This document shows, one piece after another, positions 20,922-32,569 of a stretch of DNA of 64,000 nt. Origin of the DNA: Dipodascopsis uninucleata var. uninucleata (taxonomy: Eukaryota > Ascomycota > Lipomycetes > Lipomycetales > Lipomycetaceae). The translations under genes and the position numbers were made by a program. The stretch lies in assembly GCA_030568195.1 (NCBI GenBank), contig JAJLTO010000005.1, positions 868,001 through 932,000 of the forward strand. The letters are read 5' to 3'. The stretch's first letter is position 1. Each line of letters begins with the position of its first letter. The notes below the pieces were generated by a model, which was not told the DNA's origin, ran no database searches, and worked only from the letters and a program-made list of their open reading frames with translations.

Positions 20922-23036
20922 ATGGCGATTACAATTTTTGATCTTCCTACAGAAATTCTAGTAGAAGTTTTCCTTTTGGTTATAAAATCCTCGGAAGTCT
21001 ATAAGAAATATGATATTGAAGAATGTTCAGCCAATTCTACTCGTAATCGGACGGTCACAGTACTCCGGCATGGAATACTTAGCAGCGCGTTCGCGGATTT
21101 AACACTTGATTCGTCATCTACAGTGATACATAAGAAAAATTGCGCTACTGTCACTCAGTTTAACAGCGCCTGCACAATCAGTTTGGTTTGTAAGAGATTT
21201 TACGCTATTATCTTTCATCCAGTTCAAGATTTTAAGATCTGGGGTTTTATTGCAGCATCGTTTGGGTATGACCGCACCCTATCGCTTGATTCGCTACTAA
21301 AGGGTGGTAATTCGTACATCCCTTCCAGGAAATCTAATAGATCATGGAGAACTGTTTGCAAACTCGCGGCTTGCTGGGATATGCCTTTCGAGCCCATATC
21401 TGAATCAGATCAGAAGCCTATGAAGTTGTCTATTGTTACTGAAAAGCTCCCAAATAAGAAACCAAAGAACGTTATTCGGTCATTTGATCTGGCGATTCCA
21501 GGACAAGGTAGATTAGGGCCTTCATACACAACTTCGGAGACAACTATTGACGACTGTGGAAATATATTTCTTCAGGTTACTAATGGAGATGAGAGTATAA
21601 GGACAGTAGCGAAATCTTGCTACGTGTTGTCTCCCAATGAACAATCCAAGAAAGTAGTTAGTCAAACATTAGATCACGATACAGTATCGCTAGAACTGTC
21701 ACAGCCGAATCAATGTAACCTGATTCTCCGTGAGTATGATATGATAGATGAGTCTAGAAATTTAACTGTTGGCTATCAAGTCGATAGATATTGTGTCAGA
21801 ACAGGTGACGTTGATGGACGTTGGAAGCTAGGAAGTGCAATGCCGGAACGTTACATAGCTTACGGAGATAAACTATTAACTCTCCATTCTCCGAATATGG
21901 TATTTTTTTGGACTGGATCTACTGACAATCCAGCACGGTTGAGGTGCTATATACAAAAAGAAGGAAATACTTCTGACTTCACAGAGTCAGGCTTTGATAG
22001 CTCTATTGGTTTGAAAGATATGCCCAGAAGCAAGCTTTTGTGGGACATTAACCTCTCATTGGATTGGAAGGGAGGTGGATACTATGAACAATTCTGTGTA
22101 GTTCAGAATATGCATATGACTGCTAGACATGCAATCATACTTGTTCATTGGTATCCAACGAGCTCTATGCATAGATTATCGGCAACTTCATTTCGAATTC
22201 TTGATCTTCAAAATGGTCACACAATTAAGATATTAAAATTTGGGCATATTATTATGACACCGTTTCCACCGTACACCACGATTTCACAACATGATTTTGC
22301 AATTACTGATACGCATATCGTATCAGGAGGTCCCAATGGTCGCCTGTATGTTTGGAACTACCATAATCGAACAGTACCACTCTATACTTTACCAGAACCT
22401 AACAACACAAAGAATGGAGGTCCTGCAGGTCCGTTCGCCCCAACATATACCTCATTATCTATTTCTTCAGATGGAAAATTTGTTGCAGCATCTGCGAGTA
22501 ATAGGCTTGTTGTATGGAATATGTATACTAAGAAGATTGAAGGCATTTTCCACAATGGTCGGAAGGTTGGCAAAAAGGAATACTTCCTGAAAAATCCATT
22601 CGATAATTTCAAGACTGGTGTTTGGATCTTATATAGGGACTGGAGAAATAAAAAGACGAAACGAGATAGTCTTTCAATGCTACTAGACGATGATTGTGAA
22701 CTTAAGGATGATAGCGTTGAGACATATGAACTTGTCGCTGAAAAGTTCAAATATGTTACAGAGCCTCTGAGTCAATGGGCAGGAAGAACACACCTGGATC
22801 GCGACTCCTATTTATCTGTTGATCAGTCGTGGTTTTCTATCGAACTTGGAAACGCAATTGAAGCATGCTTATTTTGGATTTATTATATAGTAGTCACTAT
22901 CTGGCTATATATTTGTTTTACGGGGTATAAATTGTCAAATTTTTTTGGCATGAGTAAAGATTCTGGATTGAAGCGAAATCATCTACGTTTAAATTCCGAA
23001 TCCAATGATCAGCAGATAGATCGATTATTATCTTAG
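20922..23036 (+). CDS. F-box / WD-like beta-propeller protein with a C-terminal transmembrane anchor
   Basis: A single exon encodes 704 aa, unusual in this intron-rich window. Residues 5-20 (FDLPTEILVEVFLLV) open an F-box that is interrupted by an insert and resumes as ISLVCKRFYAIIFHPV near 88-104. The middle and C-terminal half contains WD-like blades, the clearest being VSGGPNGRLYVWNYHNRTVP and ISSDGKFVAASASNRLVVWN. Residues 648-669 (core LFWIYYIVVTIWLYICF) form one strongly hydrophobic helix followed by a short basic/Ser-rich tail of about 35 residues. F-box proteins recruit substrates to SCF ubiquitin ligases through Skp1; a tail anchor would place the ligase on a membrane, cytosolic side facing. 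I do not recognise the ortholog. Substrate and membrane are unknown. Confidence 0.8.
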   Translation: MAITIFDLPTEILVEVFLLVIKSSEVYKKYDIEECSANSTRNRTVTVLRHGILSSAFADLTLDSSSTVIHKKNCATVTQFNSACTISLVCKRFYAIIFHPVQDFKIWGFIAASFGYDRTLSLDSLLKGGNSYIPSRKSNRSWRTVCKLAACWDMPFEPISESDQKPMKLSIVTEKLPNKKPKNVIRSFDLAIPGQGRLGPSYTTSETTIDDCGNIFLQVTNGDESIRTVAKSCYVLSPNEQSKKVVSQTLDHDTVSLELSQPNQCNLILREYDMIDESRNLTVGYQVDRYCVRTGDVDGRWKLGSAMPERYIAYGDKLLTLHSPNMVFFWTGSTDNPARLRCYIQKEGNTSDFTESGFDSSIGLKDMPRSKLLWDINLSLDWKGGGYYEQFCVVQNMHMTARHAIILVHWYPTSSMHRLSATSFRILDLQNGHTIKILKFGHIIMTPFPPYTTISQHDFAITDTHIVSGGPNGRLYVWNYHNRTVPLYTLPEPNNTKNGGPAGPFAPTYTSLSISSDGKFVAASASNRLVVWNMYTKKIEGIFHNGRKVGKKEYFLKNPFDNFKTGVWILYRDWRNKKTKRDSLSMLLDDDCELKDDSVETYELVAEKFKYVTEPLSQWAGRTHLDRDSYLSVDQSWFSIELGNAIEACLFWIYYIVVTIWLYICFTGYKLSNFFGMSKDSGLKRNHLRLNSESNDQQIDRLLS

Positions 23037-23547
23037 TTCTGGTCCATTATTATGCTACACCTAGTATATTTTTACCTCTTCGTGCTATATATTGATATTT
23101 TTGTTTATTATTATTGGTTGCTATTCATTCTTCTGTTTTACTACTATCAGTTTTATTCGATGGAATGGATATAAGCTAGCCAGAGCAATCATGGGTCGGC
23201 GTGGAACTGGATTACATTGGTTATTTGTTATTTTATATGGACATAAATTATTTCACTTCTATTGAATGATTGGATCATAATAAAGCTCAAGTTCATTAGT
23301 GCAAGTGTTACTATATTCGGATCCTGTACTCTAAAATTACATAAGAATTCTGATCTTTATATATCATTACTCTCTCACTTCTATTATTACAAATTTAGTA
23401 GATGATATTCTTAAATTCCATAAGTAAATAGTCATAGCAAGTCAAATCCTACTCAAAAGAGTAAAATGTAGCCACAAAGTTAATACTCCAAATTTTTTTG
23501 GCCCAGTTTCTTCTGTTCGTAGTCGCAAAACAGTAAAGATAGATAAT
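23037..23547. other. Convergent 3' intergenic region
   Basis: AT-rich 3' flanks of the F-box gene (+) and PDS5 (-). No gene or repeat seen. Confidence 0.5.
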
Positions 23548-26500
23548 TCATGCACGAGGATCATAATCGTCGTCACTGTTTTCTTGTCGCTTGGATTTTT
23601 TCTTTGATCCACTTTCCGATACCTTGCGCTTCTTTCCAGATGAAAATGAGCCTGAACCCGCAGAATTCTGCTGTTTTGGTGCTACTTTATTCTTTGGAGT
23701 TTTTGGGATTTTCATTATCGAAGGTAATCGCTCAATGACAGAGTCAGGAATATAATTCTTGTGTGCTATCTTCTGTGCAATTGCAGTGCTTGGTAGAGCT
23801 CTAAATAAATCTGCAGGAAGCGGCATCTTTCCAGGCCACGTCTGCATAGACCAGTTATGCGAATCTTCATAAATTCTAATGATCACTTGAGCGAGATCGG
23901 ATAGAAAATATAGGTTCTCGCTCTGGTCTTCAACAATGGCATCTCGAACTTGTTTTACTCGTTGAGCAAAGTAAAATATAAGAGAAATATTTTGCTCTGT
24001 GGCAACTGCACTTAAATAAAAGATAATGTATTGAGCAAAATCCAGCAAATCATCTGCATCCGTTCCATAGTCTGGATGGTGAGCGAGCAAATGTAGAAGA
24101 CGCGCGAAACATCGTTCCATAACCGTACTCTTCTGTTGCTGCTGTTTTGCCAGTCTTGCTCGAATCCACGTAATGAGCTCACTTTTGACTTCCTCTTCTG
24201 GCTCATATGCAACTAAAAACACAATTGGAATATACTTTTCTGGAAGAAGGTCAGCAGCGAGATACTTACGAAGCTTTCCAATAAAAGCTTGGCGAACTTG
24301 AAAATCTTTGTCTTGCGCAAGCAATGCCAACTTGCAGATATCTTCTGAAAGAATCATTTTCTCATATACAGGCGATTTTGCTAATTTCAATAATAAGCAT
24401 CCAGCGGCCAATCTCAGTTTTGATTTGTAATAGAGAGGCGAATTTTGCATCTTTGTCATCTCTCCAAGGTTCACTACTAATGAGTTAAGCAATTTCAGAA
24501 CAGGTCGTGCAAGTTCCTTTACGGTTTCAGCTTCTTCTGATGCAAGTAGTCTGTTTACCAGTATTTTGAGAGCCAACACCTTCATAACCATCAATCAGAA
24601 CATAGATCTCCAGACAAGGATTACAAATACATACCTTCGCTTTACATTCGTCGTCGATATCATCGTCATCGACCCAGTCAGGGTCCCCATCCAAGGCAAC
24701 ACGTCTGTTCTTCAAAAGAATATCCTTGATTAGAACACCTGTTATCGTGTCTATTTCAGGTTCTATCACACTAGTTGCACTCTTAGTCAGAACACTTATA
24801 CAGGCAAGCTTGGACAAAAAGTGCGGGTCATTCATGTCAAATGTGGTACATTCTGCTAATAAGTCGCGAGCATATGCGAATCTCTTCTTGCTTTGTAGAA
24901 TAATAGCAACAGCATGCTTGGCCTCATCTGGAGAGCCTTCTAATGAGAATCTTACTAGTGCATCAAGAAATTTACGGTCTTGAGATATATTTTCAGGAAA
25001 CTGTCTTGCAAATCCTGCACATGCCTTCAGAGTATCAACACTGCCATCGAAGCCCGGTTTCTCCTTTTGAATTGTAATGGCAAGTTCGTTGATATGACTC
25101 TTAAGAACTGCAGGCACGACGTTAGAAATTTCCTTTAGAAGCTCATGTGCGGTAGTGCTTAAATGACTGCTTGCTTGTCGTGATATATCCACAATGACTG
25201 GTATATTACTCTTATTATAGAGAACAATACTACTACGATAGAGAATTGGTAAAATACTATCCAAAATGCTTGACTGTGGATTTGATAGCCTTGTCTTTAT
25301 CTCAGTCTTTGATCTTCAGTTAGTCATAGCCCTTAAGCATCATTTAACTCTCTAACTTACAATATATTTGGTAACGGTCCTATAATCAGATTCTAAGTTG
25401 ACACACTCTTTGATAAGTTTATATAGTCGCCTATCATTAAGCTTAATAAATTTATTAAGATCAGACTCTGCTTTTGATGCATCTGGAAGTTGGTTCGCAA
25501 ACCAAGCAACGAGATTATTAATAGTACTCTTCAAATCTTGTTCGCTATTTTCACCAATACCGCCCTGCAAATGGATTAGTATCATACTTCTACTATGACA
25601 GCTAGATAAAGCTTACATTGAATTTTTCACATAGATTCAAAAATGTAACAAGGACTTCAGAGAGCCTAGGAATATGTTAGAATGTTAAACTCTCGTGCTC
25701 AATCATGTGTAATATACCTTTTTTGTCGGATAGATATCGCATTAAATGCCTTCCTAGCCTTTTCGTCTAAATGTCGCACCATGGCTAGAAGTCGAGTCAC
25801 GCGCCTTTCATCGTCCAAATCAACTGGCAACAACTTTTCATATATACAACGATCAATCATTACATTAGTCTCTTTATCATTTAGGTAAAAAAGGTCGAAT
25901 ATTCTCGACGGGATACACCCCAATTGTGTCAAAGAATCGCTATCTTGGGCAGCACTAAGTACAGGTTAGAATATAATATCAGAGAACAGCGCTATCATCG
26001 TCCACCGAAACTCACATGTCATCGTAGGCTGCATTGTAAATATTTCCCAGAACAGAAATTCCCTCTTGACGAACGGCAGATCTACGATCTTTTACGCGAT
26101 CAGATAACTTATTAAATATGCTACTGTCGCGAAACTTGATGCTGATTGTCTTATAACTAAGCGTGCCAATTGCCTTACATGCAGCCAACCTTACGCGTTC
26201 ATCATTATCTATTAATTTATTTCCTAAGCCATCTAATACTCAAAATTAGCAAATTCTATGAACAACCCGATATTTCAAGCGAGTTACCTACCTATTGTAC
26301 CTTTCACAATATCTGCACGATTTCCTATAATAAACACACATTCCTCAGCCCATTTCGCCCGTACTATGGAGCTCTTGTCATTCTGACGTCCAAACCAAGC
26401 ATCCCAGCAGGATGAATGCGCCGTAAGAAAGTTGACTCTACCAGGAATCTCGCCAGCTATTCGACCCACTGTCTGAGTAGCTAGAAGACGTATCTGAGTA

Positions 26501-27644
26501 TTCTCAACAAGAAGCTCCTGTTCGAGTTGAGGGATGACGTTCTGCAAGACTTCTGGTGCAGCTTTCCAAATCTCAAGAATCAATCCATGAGCCTTCTTCA
26601 GTTCCTTTAGATCCGAGTCTGATATATCATCTGAAGATGACTTCGATATTATATCATAGATAATATCAGTAAAATATTGTGCTACATAACGCGACATCCG
26701 ATCACAACATGTTATGCAGATTGTTTTCGCCATAGAATATGCCGGAGGGACTTGAATAATTGACTGCTGTACCTTCGAAGACTGCTTTTGCGTATTATTT
26801 GTTGCATTATTTAAAGCGTTTGGACGCAGAAACTGCGCCAAGATCATATTGATCACCTCCTGAGGTATAGTTTGTGCTTCCTCAACCAACTGTACCAAGA
26901 TCTCACCCATATGGAATTCGAGGTTCTTTAATCCGTCAGGCCTAGACAAACCTCAGTCAGTATACCATCATCAATATTATCATCATTACATTAAACCTAC
27001 TTCACAGTATCGAAGCATAGTTGGAATATTTGCGTCATGAGTTCCTCTCCATCAGAGAGATCAGAAACTAGCACTATACTCTTTACTTGAGATAAGTTTT
27101 CTAGGAGATAACAGTACTGTAAAAAATACGGTGACTCTGGATCGCTTAGACCCTTCAGTTGCTGTACGAAATGCTCGAAAATCAGCTGTAATTGGATGAG
27201 ACACGTTAGAAAACCAAAAGACTACGTGAGCATAAGCTGCATAGTGCCTCATATTCAAAGACACATTAAATAATAAATACCTGAAGTTGATTCTGCGTAT
27301 ATGGTGCATCTGGTGCATACAGACGAAGTATATCTGCCAGACAGCATGCGACAAAGGCACGGACACCTTTATCTTTATGATTTAAGAGATTGGCAGAAAT
27401 GAGATCTTTAGCTACTCGGTTGATCGAGGACAGATCAACCGCACCTTGATCAAATTTCGCTAACTCTCCGTGAATTATCTATTTAAGTTTAGAGTAAATA
27501 TCAAGATCAATAATGAATCTTGCAGGTAATCAGAATACATACCTTTAATCTCTTCAAAAGATCAGAAACCGGTATCGGTTTTCCTGCCTTTGGGACCAGT
27601 TGTTGATCGAATCTTAGACGACTACCAGCTTGAGCAGCCGGCAT
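23548..27644 (-). CDS. PDS5: Sister-chromatid cohesion protein Pds5
   Basis: Ten-exon model of 1183 aa: 27644-27543, 27478-27281, 27185-27001, 26941-26292, 26238-26016, 25954-25718, 25665-25617, 25564-25361, 25306-24635, 24579-23548 (3552 nt, all phases agree). The N-terminus (LRFDQQLVPKAGKPIPVSDL), the helical HEAT repeats (FVACCLADILRLYAPDAPYT, LIFEHFVQQLKGL, DDERVRLAACKAIG, RVKDRRSAVRQEGI) and the length fit Pds5. The C-terminus is a basic tail with KKRKV and SDDDYDPRA. Pds5 binds the cohesin kleisin and Wapl/Eco1 to control cohesion. It is the most intron-dense gene here; three of nine acceptors are AAG or GAG. MCB-like elements lie upstream. Confidence 0.95.
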
Positions 27645-28182
27645 TCTTAACTAATATCGCAACTATCAACAGTTACTGTATAAGAATAAACGATTAGAAT
27701 GAATTGACGCGTAAACCAGAGCACTACACTAACAGTAGAACAGAATGTTGATGATTACGACTTACAGCCGTAGATACCACAGAAACAAGCTAACTTGTAT
27801 CCGCACCAATAAGAAAAATGGCCAAAAGTGCACGCTATTCCGTATTTCTGGACCTCTTCTATACTAAGCAAACAAATGTCACCAAGTTTTACAGTAAAAT
27901 TAGAGTGAATGTGTATTCTCTGCCTATTGAGTAATGACAACTAGATGAATTTAGAAAAGAAATCGGTGGACGCGAAAGATCTCTAACGCGTCTTTTTCTT
28001 ACCCTACGATAACGTGTGGTTTAGACACTGGATGTGCCACAAGCATCCACACACCAATTTGCAGTAATAGAAGAAATCTGCGGCTCTATTAAGAGAGAAT
28101 CACATATTTCTAAGTTTTAATTAAAGGAAAGTGTATTGAAATGACGTATAATTATAGTATCAAGTCAAAGGGAACTAGAAGC
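27645..28182 (-). promoter_or_regulatory. PDS5 promoter with MCB (MluI cell-cycle box) elements
   Basis: Two ACGCGT boxes at 27707-27712 (63 bp before the PDS5 ATG) and 27986-27991, plus ACGCGAAA at 27970-27977. ACGCGT is the MBF (Swi6-Mbp1/Res) site in fungi and drives G1/S expression; cohesin genes are classic targets. The region lies downstream of POL4, so these sites can only serve PDS5. Regulation is inferred. Confidence 0.6.
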
Positions 28183-29965
28183 CTAGCCGGTGTTGCGTAG
28201 CTCAGGCTCAAAGTATGGAAGCCCAAGTACTTCAAAAACTCGATGCTCAGCTTTATCAATTGTCGCCGCAGATGTGTCAATAAGAACGTTACTGTTACGC
28301 TCATACAATCCTCCCGAGGTAAACTTCAGTCCTCTATTCTTACAAAATATTCTGAGGTCCCGCTCGAATGTTGTGCCGCCTATAGTCATCTTAGAGTTAT
28401 TATCAATCAATATATATATGAGTGTGAAATAAGACACCTACCAGTCCATCCAACAATCGCACAACCTACTGATTTCCAGTTAGCAGTAATGATATCTACT
28501 CGATAATGGCTTATTTTACTGCTTTCAGGATCTGGAATTGTAGTCCATACAGTTAGCGCTACATCCAGTAGCGGCGTTTTTGATTTGGGATCATCAAAAG
28601 CGTTGATGGTCAGAACATCAGATACCAAACCTATCTTCTTCAGCGACTTTAAGAGATCCTTAAGAAGGTGTCTGTGAGCACTGGAGTCTTCCGATGGTAC
28701 TGAGAGAACTATATCTATGTCAGAAGTAGTACTTTTGCCTCGCCTATATGAGCCACAGACAACGTGTTTGACATTTGGATCAATCTCTCGTGCATATCGA
28801 GATATCTGATCCGCAATGAATTCCACCTGCGATCGATTAAGCCTAAAGATAACGGGTTTTATTAGATTATGCTCATATGCTCCTTCATTACTTAATCATA
28901 TTTATAAACTTACTTAAGACGGAACTCGTCGTAATGTAGAACGCCAGCTTTCTGTGCCTTGGTCAATGAGCTCCACGCATTTGTTTTCACATCATCTACC
29001 GTTCTATATCCTTTGTTCAGATACCAATCTCGTGCTGTTCGAGGCCCTACACCCCATATGTCACTAAGTGTGCCGATAGTTTTGATTTCAGAAGAGTTTG
29101 CCGCTGTTAATTCTGATTCAATCTCTCCGTGCTTCAAATATTCATCAACAAGTTTGCTAATCTTTGCGCCACAGCCAGGAAGCTTTGTTACCTCGGAGGC
29201 TTTCACGATCTTGGTGGGATATGACTTTATTGCGGCAATTGCTGAGGAATATGCTCTAACGCTTATCTCTTTACCTTGTAGACTTCGAATTTCTCGAATC
29301 TGAATCAGCTGGACGACCAAATCTTCATTAGGGCATATAATCGGATGCGGTCTTTGACAAGAATACTTGCGCATATGAACAGGTAAATCCTCACTCTCTG
29401 ATAAATGACTCTCGTCTATTCTTTTCTTCTTTCTCTCTGGCTGACTCTTGCTTTCTGGTTCCTTCTCTGCGACGGATGTTCCTTGTGGATTATTTGAACT
29501 GTTTGGCTCCGACATACTCTTGCTAGCGCTAGCATCTGGCTCTTTTGGGGACTTTGATCTAGGTCTGCCCCTTTTCTTTACGTCATTTGCATCTGTAGAA
29601 TATTCAGCTGACATCTCACGTTTGTATACAGTAAATTGATCTAGCTTCAGTTGCTGTCCTGCTCGCTTAGAAGCCATTATCCAAGCTAAGTTTACTAAAG
29701 ATACTCCTGGCTTGTTGAGACCTCGTCGGATGATTTCCATTTCAGCACGGGCTCTCGTGTTAATATTAGCCAGCACTATGAAGTGAGTATCCTCAGGTAG
29801 TATGGTCTCTGTTATGTTTAATCCTAACTGTTGCACCTCTTTATATGTATCGCGATATTCTTGCTCTGTTAGATGAACAGGCAAGAGGATGATCCGGCGA
29901 TTGTCAGAAAACTGAGATATTGAAGGATGCTCTTGACTGTCATTTGCATTTTCTATACTATTCAT
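28183..29965 (-). CDS. POL4: Family X DNA polymerase (Pol4/Pol lambda type) with N-terminal BRCT
   Basis: Model of 549 aa with exons 29965-28914, 28842-28442 and 28379-28183 (1650 nt). Order: a BRCT domain (about 20-115, ending LVNLAWIMASKRAG); a Ser/Lys-rich linker with KKRGRPRSKSP and KKKR; an 8-kDa-like helix-hairpin-helix domain (LPGCGAKISKLVDEYLKHGE); a second HhH (IWGVGPRTARDWY); the palm with GSYRRGKSTTSDIDIVLS, where the two Asp residues of DID bind metal, and the third Asp in HYRVDIITANW; and a C-terminal GWTGGTTFERDLR. This is the gap-filling polymerase of end joining and base-excision repair. The frame stays open 86 codons upstream (to 30223); I chose the Met at 29965 as it directly precedes the BRCT. 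Confidence 0.94.
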
Positions 29966-30358
29966 GGAAATTTTGCTTATTTGTCTACAGTCCAGACTGT
30001 AAACTTTCGTCTTATATCCATGGGAATGGCACCTGCTAAAATAATCTTGAAAGTGAAGTATACTTGAAAGCGATGATTTGCAACATAAAGTTCGTTTTGT
30101 AATTGAGCCGCGCTGGATGACATCGCTTAATTGCAGTAGAAGGTCAAAATATATGGAGGCAAAGTTCAAATATTTCAAATTATTCATAACCAAAATATAT
30201 ACAAGAAGGCGTATGTTACACATTCAATTAAAAAATAAATGTAGCCAAAACTTATGCGAATTCTTTATGTTATATCTATAACTAGTATGCAGAGTGACGA
30301 TTTTTCGTAATGATATGGACTGCAGCTGATCTTACAGTACCTTTCTTACATTCAAACA
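29966..30358. other. Intergenic region between POL4 and FLX1
   Basis: Upstream of POL4 and downstream of FLX1. Most of it (29966-30223) is an open frame continuous with POL4, which could be 5' UTR or an N-terminal extension. Confidence 0.45.
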
Positions 30359-31556
30359 TTATAAGGTCAAAAGATATTTTCTTGTATTTTCATACGTTAA
30401 AAAGGTAATAGACGTAGCTGGAACTACTCGTATAAGGTTGAGAGTAAGTCTAGCAAGAATACGTTAGAAGGTACGCAGTATTATCTACAGCAGATAGTAT
30501 TAAGCGATGACTTACCCTTTATAAAATCCAGAAATACCTTCCTCTTTGAGTATTCTCCACAATGCTTTTCTAATAGATACATATTCTCTATCTGCGTTAT
30601 ATGTTTGTAGGCGTGAACGGACAACCTGTGTTGGATATGTAATTAAACTAGCTGTGATTTTCGAAGAGGAAGAAAAAAGTAGGTATTGAAATGAAGACTG
30701 TCAGGGTCAGTAAGCAAAACACTATATTCTATGTTTGTGTAGATGAAATCAAATCTTTTACTTACCAGCACTTTATCTCCTTTTTCTTCTGAGGATGATT
30801 TAAGATAGATACTCTTCATTTCATCATATACCATTAGCTGTATTGCACCATTTGTAACGGCAAACAAACTCATGATAAATCCTCTGTAAAAACCACGTAG
30901 GCCCTCGGTTCTATACAGCATGCTGAAACCATGTAATAATCCAGAGTATGCACCTTCATGAGTAGAATTTGTAGAAAGCATTCGGGTCTTTACTACCCAT
31001 ATAGGGTTTGTCAATAAAGAGGCTGCTATGCCTGAAATTCCGGCACCAAGCAGATAATCTAGTGAGGTGAGATTGTTGCTTCCACGAGCTGCAATAAGCT
31101 GGCCCTTAATCATTTCATATCTAAATACAAGTCAGAGATTTAAACAAGCCATGAATATAATACACCAGCAGCTTCTAAAACGACCAGCTTACCCGAAAAA
31201 ATACGCTCCCCATCCGAGTGCATTGCCGGCAAGATTCGGTATCAGACCTCTGTATAACTCACGACGTATTTGGTTAGAACTGGTGAGATCTTTAATTATT
31301 TCATATAGTGCACTATTGCTCTTCCTGCTCGCAGTATTAACTATAGACAAAATTGTGAGTAAATAGTCAGCTTAAGCTCTACTTGCTGAAGAAAAATTTA
31401 TCATTCAATAAATACAGAGATCGACTTCTAATTGATCTTACCTTGTAACCGGACTTTAATCAAATCTAATGGGTGAACAGCAAACGTTGTGACGCAGCCT
31501 GCTGTTAAGCCAGCTAGCGCCTCAATTTTGAGACTCTTTTTATTCTGTTTTGACAT
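30359..31556 (-). CDS. FLX1: Mitochondrial FAD/folate carrier (SLC25A32 family)
   Basis: Model of 296 aa with exons 31556-31442, 31340-31193, 31120-30766, 30697-30516 and 30449-30359 (891 nt). It has the three-fold mitochondrial carrier plan: PLDLIKVRLQ after helix 1, PIWVVKTRML after helix 3 and PTQVVRSRLQ after helix 5. The Trp in the second motif (PIWVVKTR), replacing the usual acidic residue, is characteristic of the folate/FAD/pyrimidine carrier branch and supports FLX1. Conserved glycines (GFYRGF, GFYKG) and the final VVPATSITFLTYE are present. The carrier exchanges FAD (or folates) across the inner membrane. The fourth exon is needed to supply helix 5 and joins through a CAG acceptor at 30698-30700. 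Confidence 0.94.
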
Positions 31557-32192
31557 TTTGATAGTATATATTATGTGTATGGAGACAGTAAATTCTGCTA
31601 CCTAACATTTTTGCAGACAAAACGAGAATTCTAGTAAATGTGCGTCATAATAATTCTGTGACGCTAATCTAGTTATTGGAAGTTAGCAATAATCAATAAA
31701 CAAATAACAAATAGACATTATAGAAGTTTATTCATGTTCTGTTTGTTTTATAATTTGCTAGCTTTGAAATGCGTAACCAGCCTGAGAAGTAACAGACCTG
31801 TTATAATGGATCTAAAAATTTTGATAACTTCGAGTCGTGAGTTTAGTTTATTTGGAGATGAGTAAAGTAGTATTTTGGAACAAAGTTTTCAGCTCAAATC
31901 CCATCAAGCCTCTCATATATAGCTACTAGTACTAGAATCAGTGATACCCGTGGCTATTAATAAGGATAAAGTAGAGTTTTATTAACTATCACTTAAATAT
32001 ATGTGTGTTTTATATTACAGCAGTATTTCTCCGAAAATCGGAGGGGAGCCCATGATCCATGGCTAATTGAGCATCCGACAAATGCTGCTCTTGATCTACC
32101 AGAGATGATACATATGAACCCGTAAGTAGCTTAACAACCACTTGACTACACATTAGCTTCTTCCGAATATAAATATATAAATCTCAATTGCC
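31557..32192. other. Intergenic region with an unresolved exon-like segment
   Basis: Lies upstream of FLX1 and downstream of TOM7. It contains a plus-strand segment at 32021-32122 that looks like a last exon (see separate entry). Otherwise no feature is seen. Confidence 0.45.
32021..32122 (+). CDS. Possible last exon of a small unidentified gene
   Basis: A pyrimidine-rich stretch ending ATTACAG is followed by an open frame of 33 codons (opening QYFSENRRGAHDPW, closing LPEMIHMNP) and a TAA. A TTAACT branch-like site sits upstream. Its composition resembles the tail of small mitochondrial membrane proteins, and a Met-initiated peptide starting MSKVVFWNKVF lies at 31858, but I could not join the two in frame with a normal donor. 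The opposite strand is also open over part of it. Not assigned to a family. Confidence 0.25.
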
Positions 32193-32569
32193 TTAAGCAC
32201 TAGCGACTGGCAAAGGCGAGAGAAGTCTAAAAGATGCCTAAGTTAGCTTGTTCCCGCCTATAGCCTAAGAAATAGTTTTGTCATCCTTAGATACATACCT
32301 GATCAAAGATGGTCTTGGAAGTGTCTGCGACCAGCCTATAATCAAGAAAATTATATTGTAAGCAATTGTCTATATGCTTTAGTGACTTGAAAATAATTTA
32401 CGTACCCAAATAAAGGATGAAAGGAATAAATCCATAGCGGAAAGCGACTTGCGACATTTCCCAAACTCGGACGAGTCGCTCCTATGAATTATCTGTAAGT
32501 AAAAGCAATCAGAAAATAGTAAATAGCCAAAAGTCATACCTTTGTCTCTTCTGATAATGTAAGTGCCAT
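32193..32569 (-). CDS. TOM7: TOM complex small subunit Tom7
   Basis: Hand-assembled from four small exons, 32569-32540, 32481-32406, 32335-32299 and 32226-32193 (177 nt, 58 aa). The protein begins MALTLSEETKERLVRVW, continues through the membrane segment FRYGFIPFILYLGW and ends with PRPSLIRLLSPLP. The core (YGFIPFILYLGW followed by PRPS) is the diagnostic Tom7 signature. Tom7 is a single-pass outer-membrane protein that tunes TOM assembly and, in yeast, the partition of Mdm10 between SAM and the ERMES tether. Donors are GTATGA, GTACGT and GTATGT; acceptors are all TAG. It starts 207 bp from and head to head with MMM1, itself an ERMES subunit. Confidence 0.93.
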
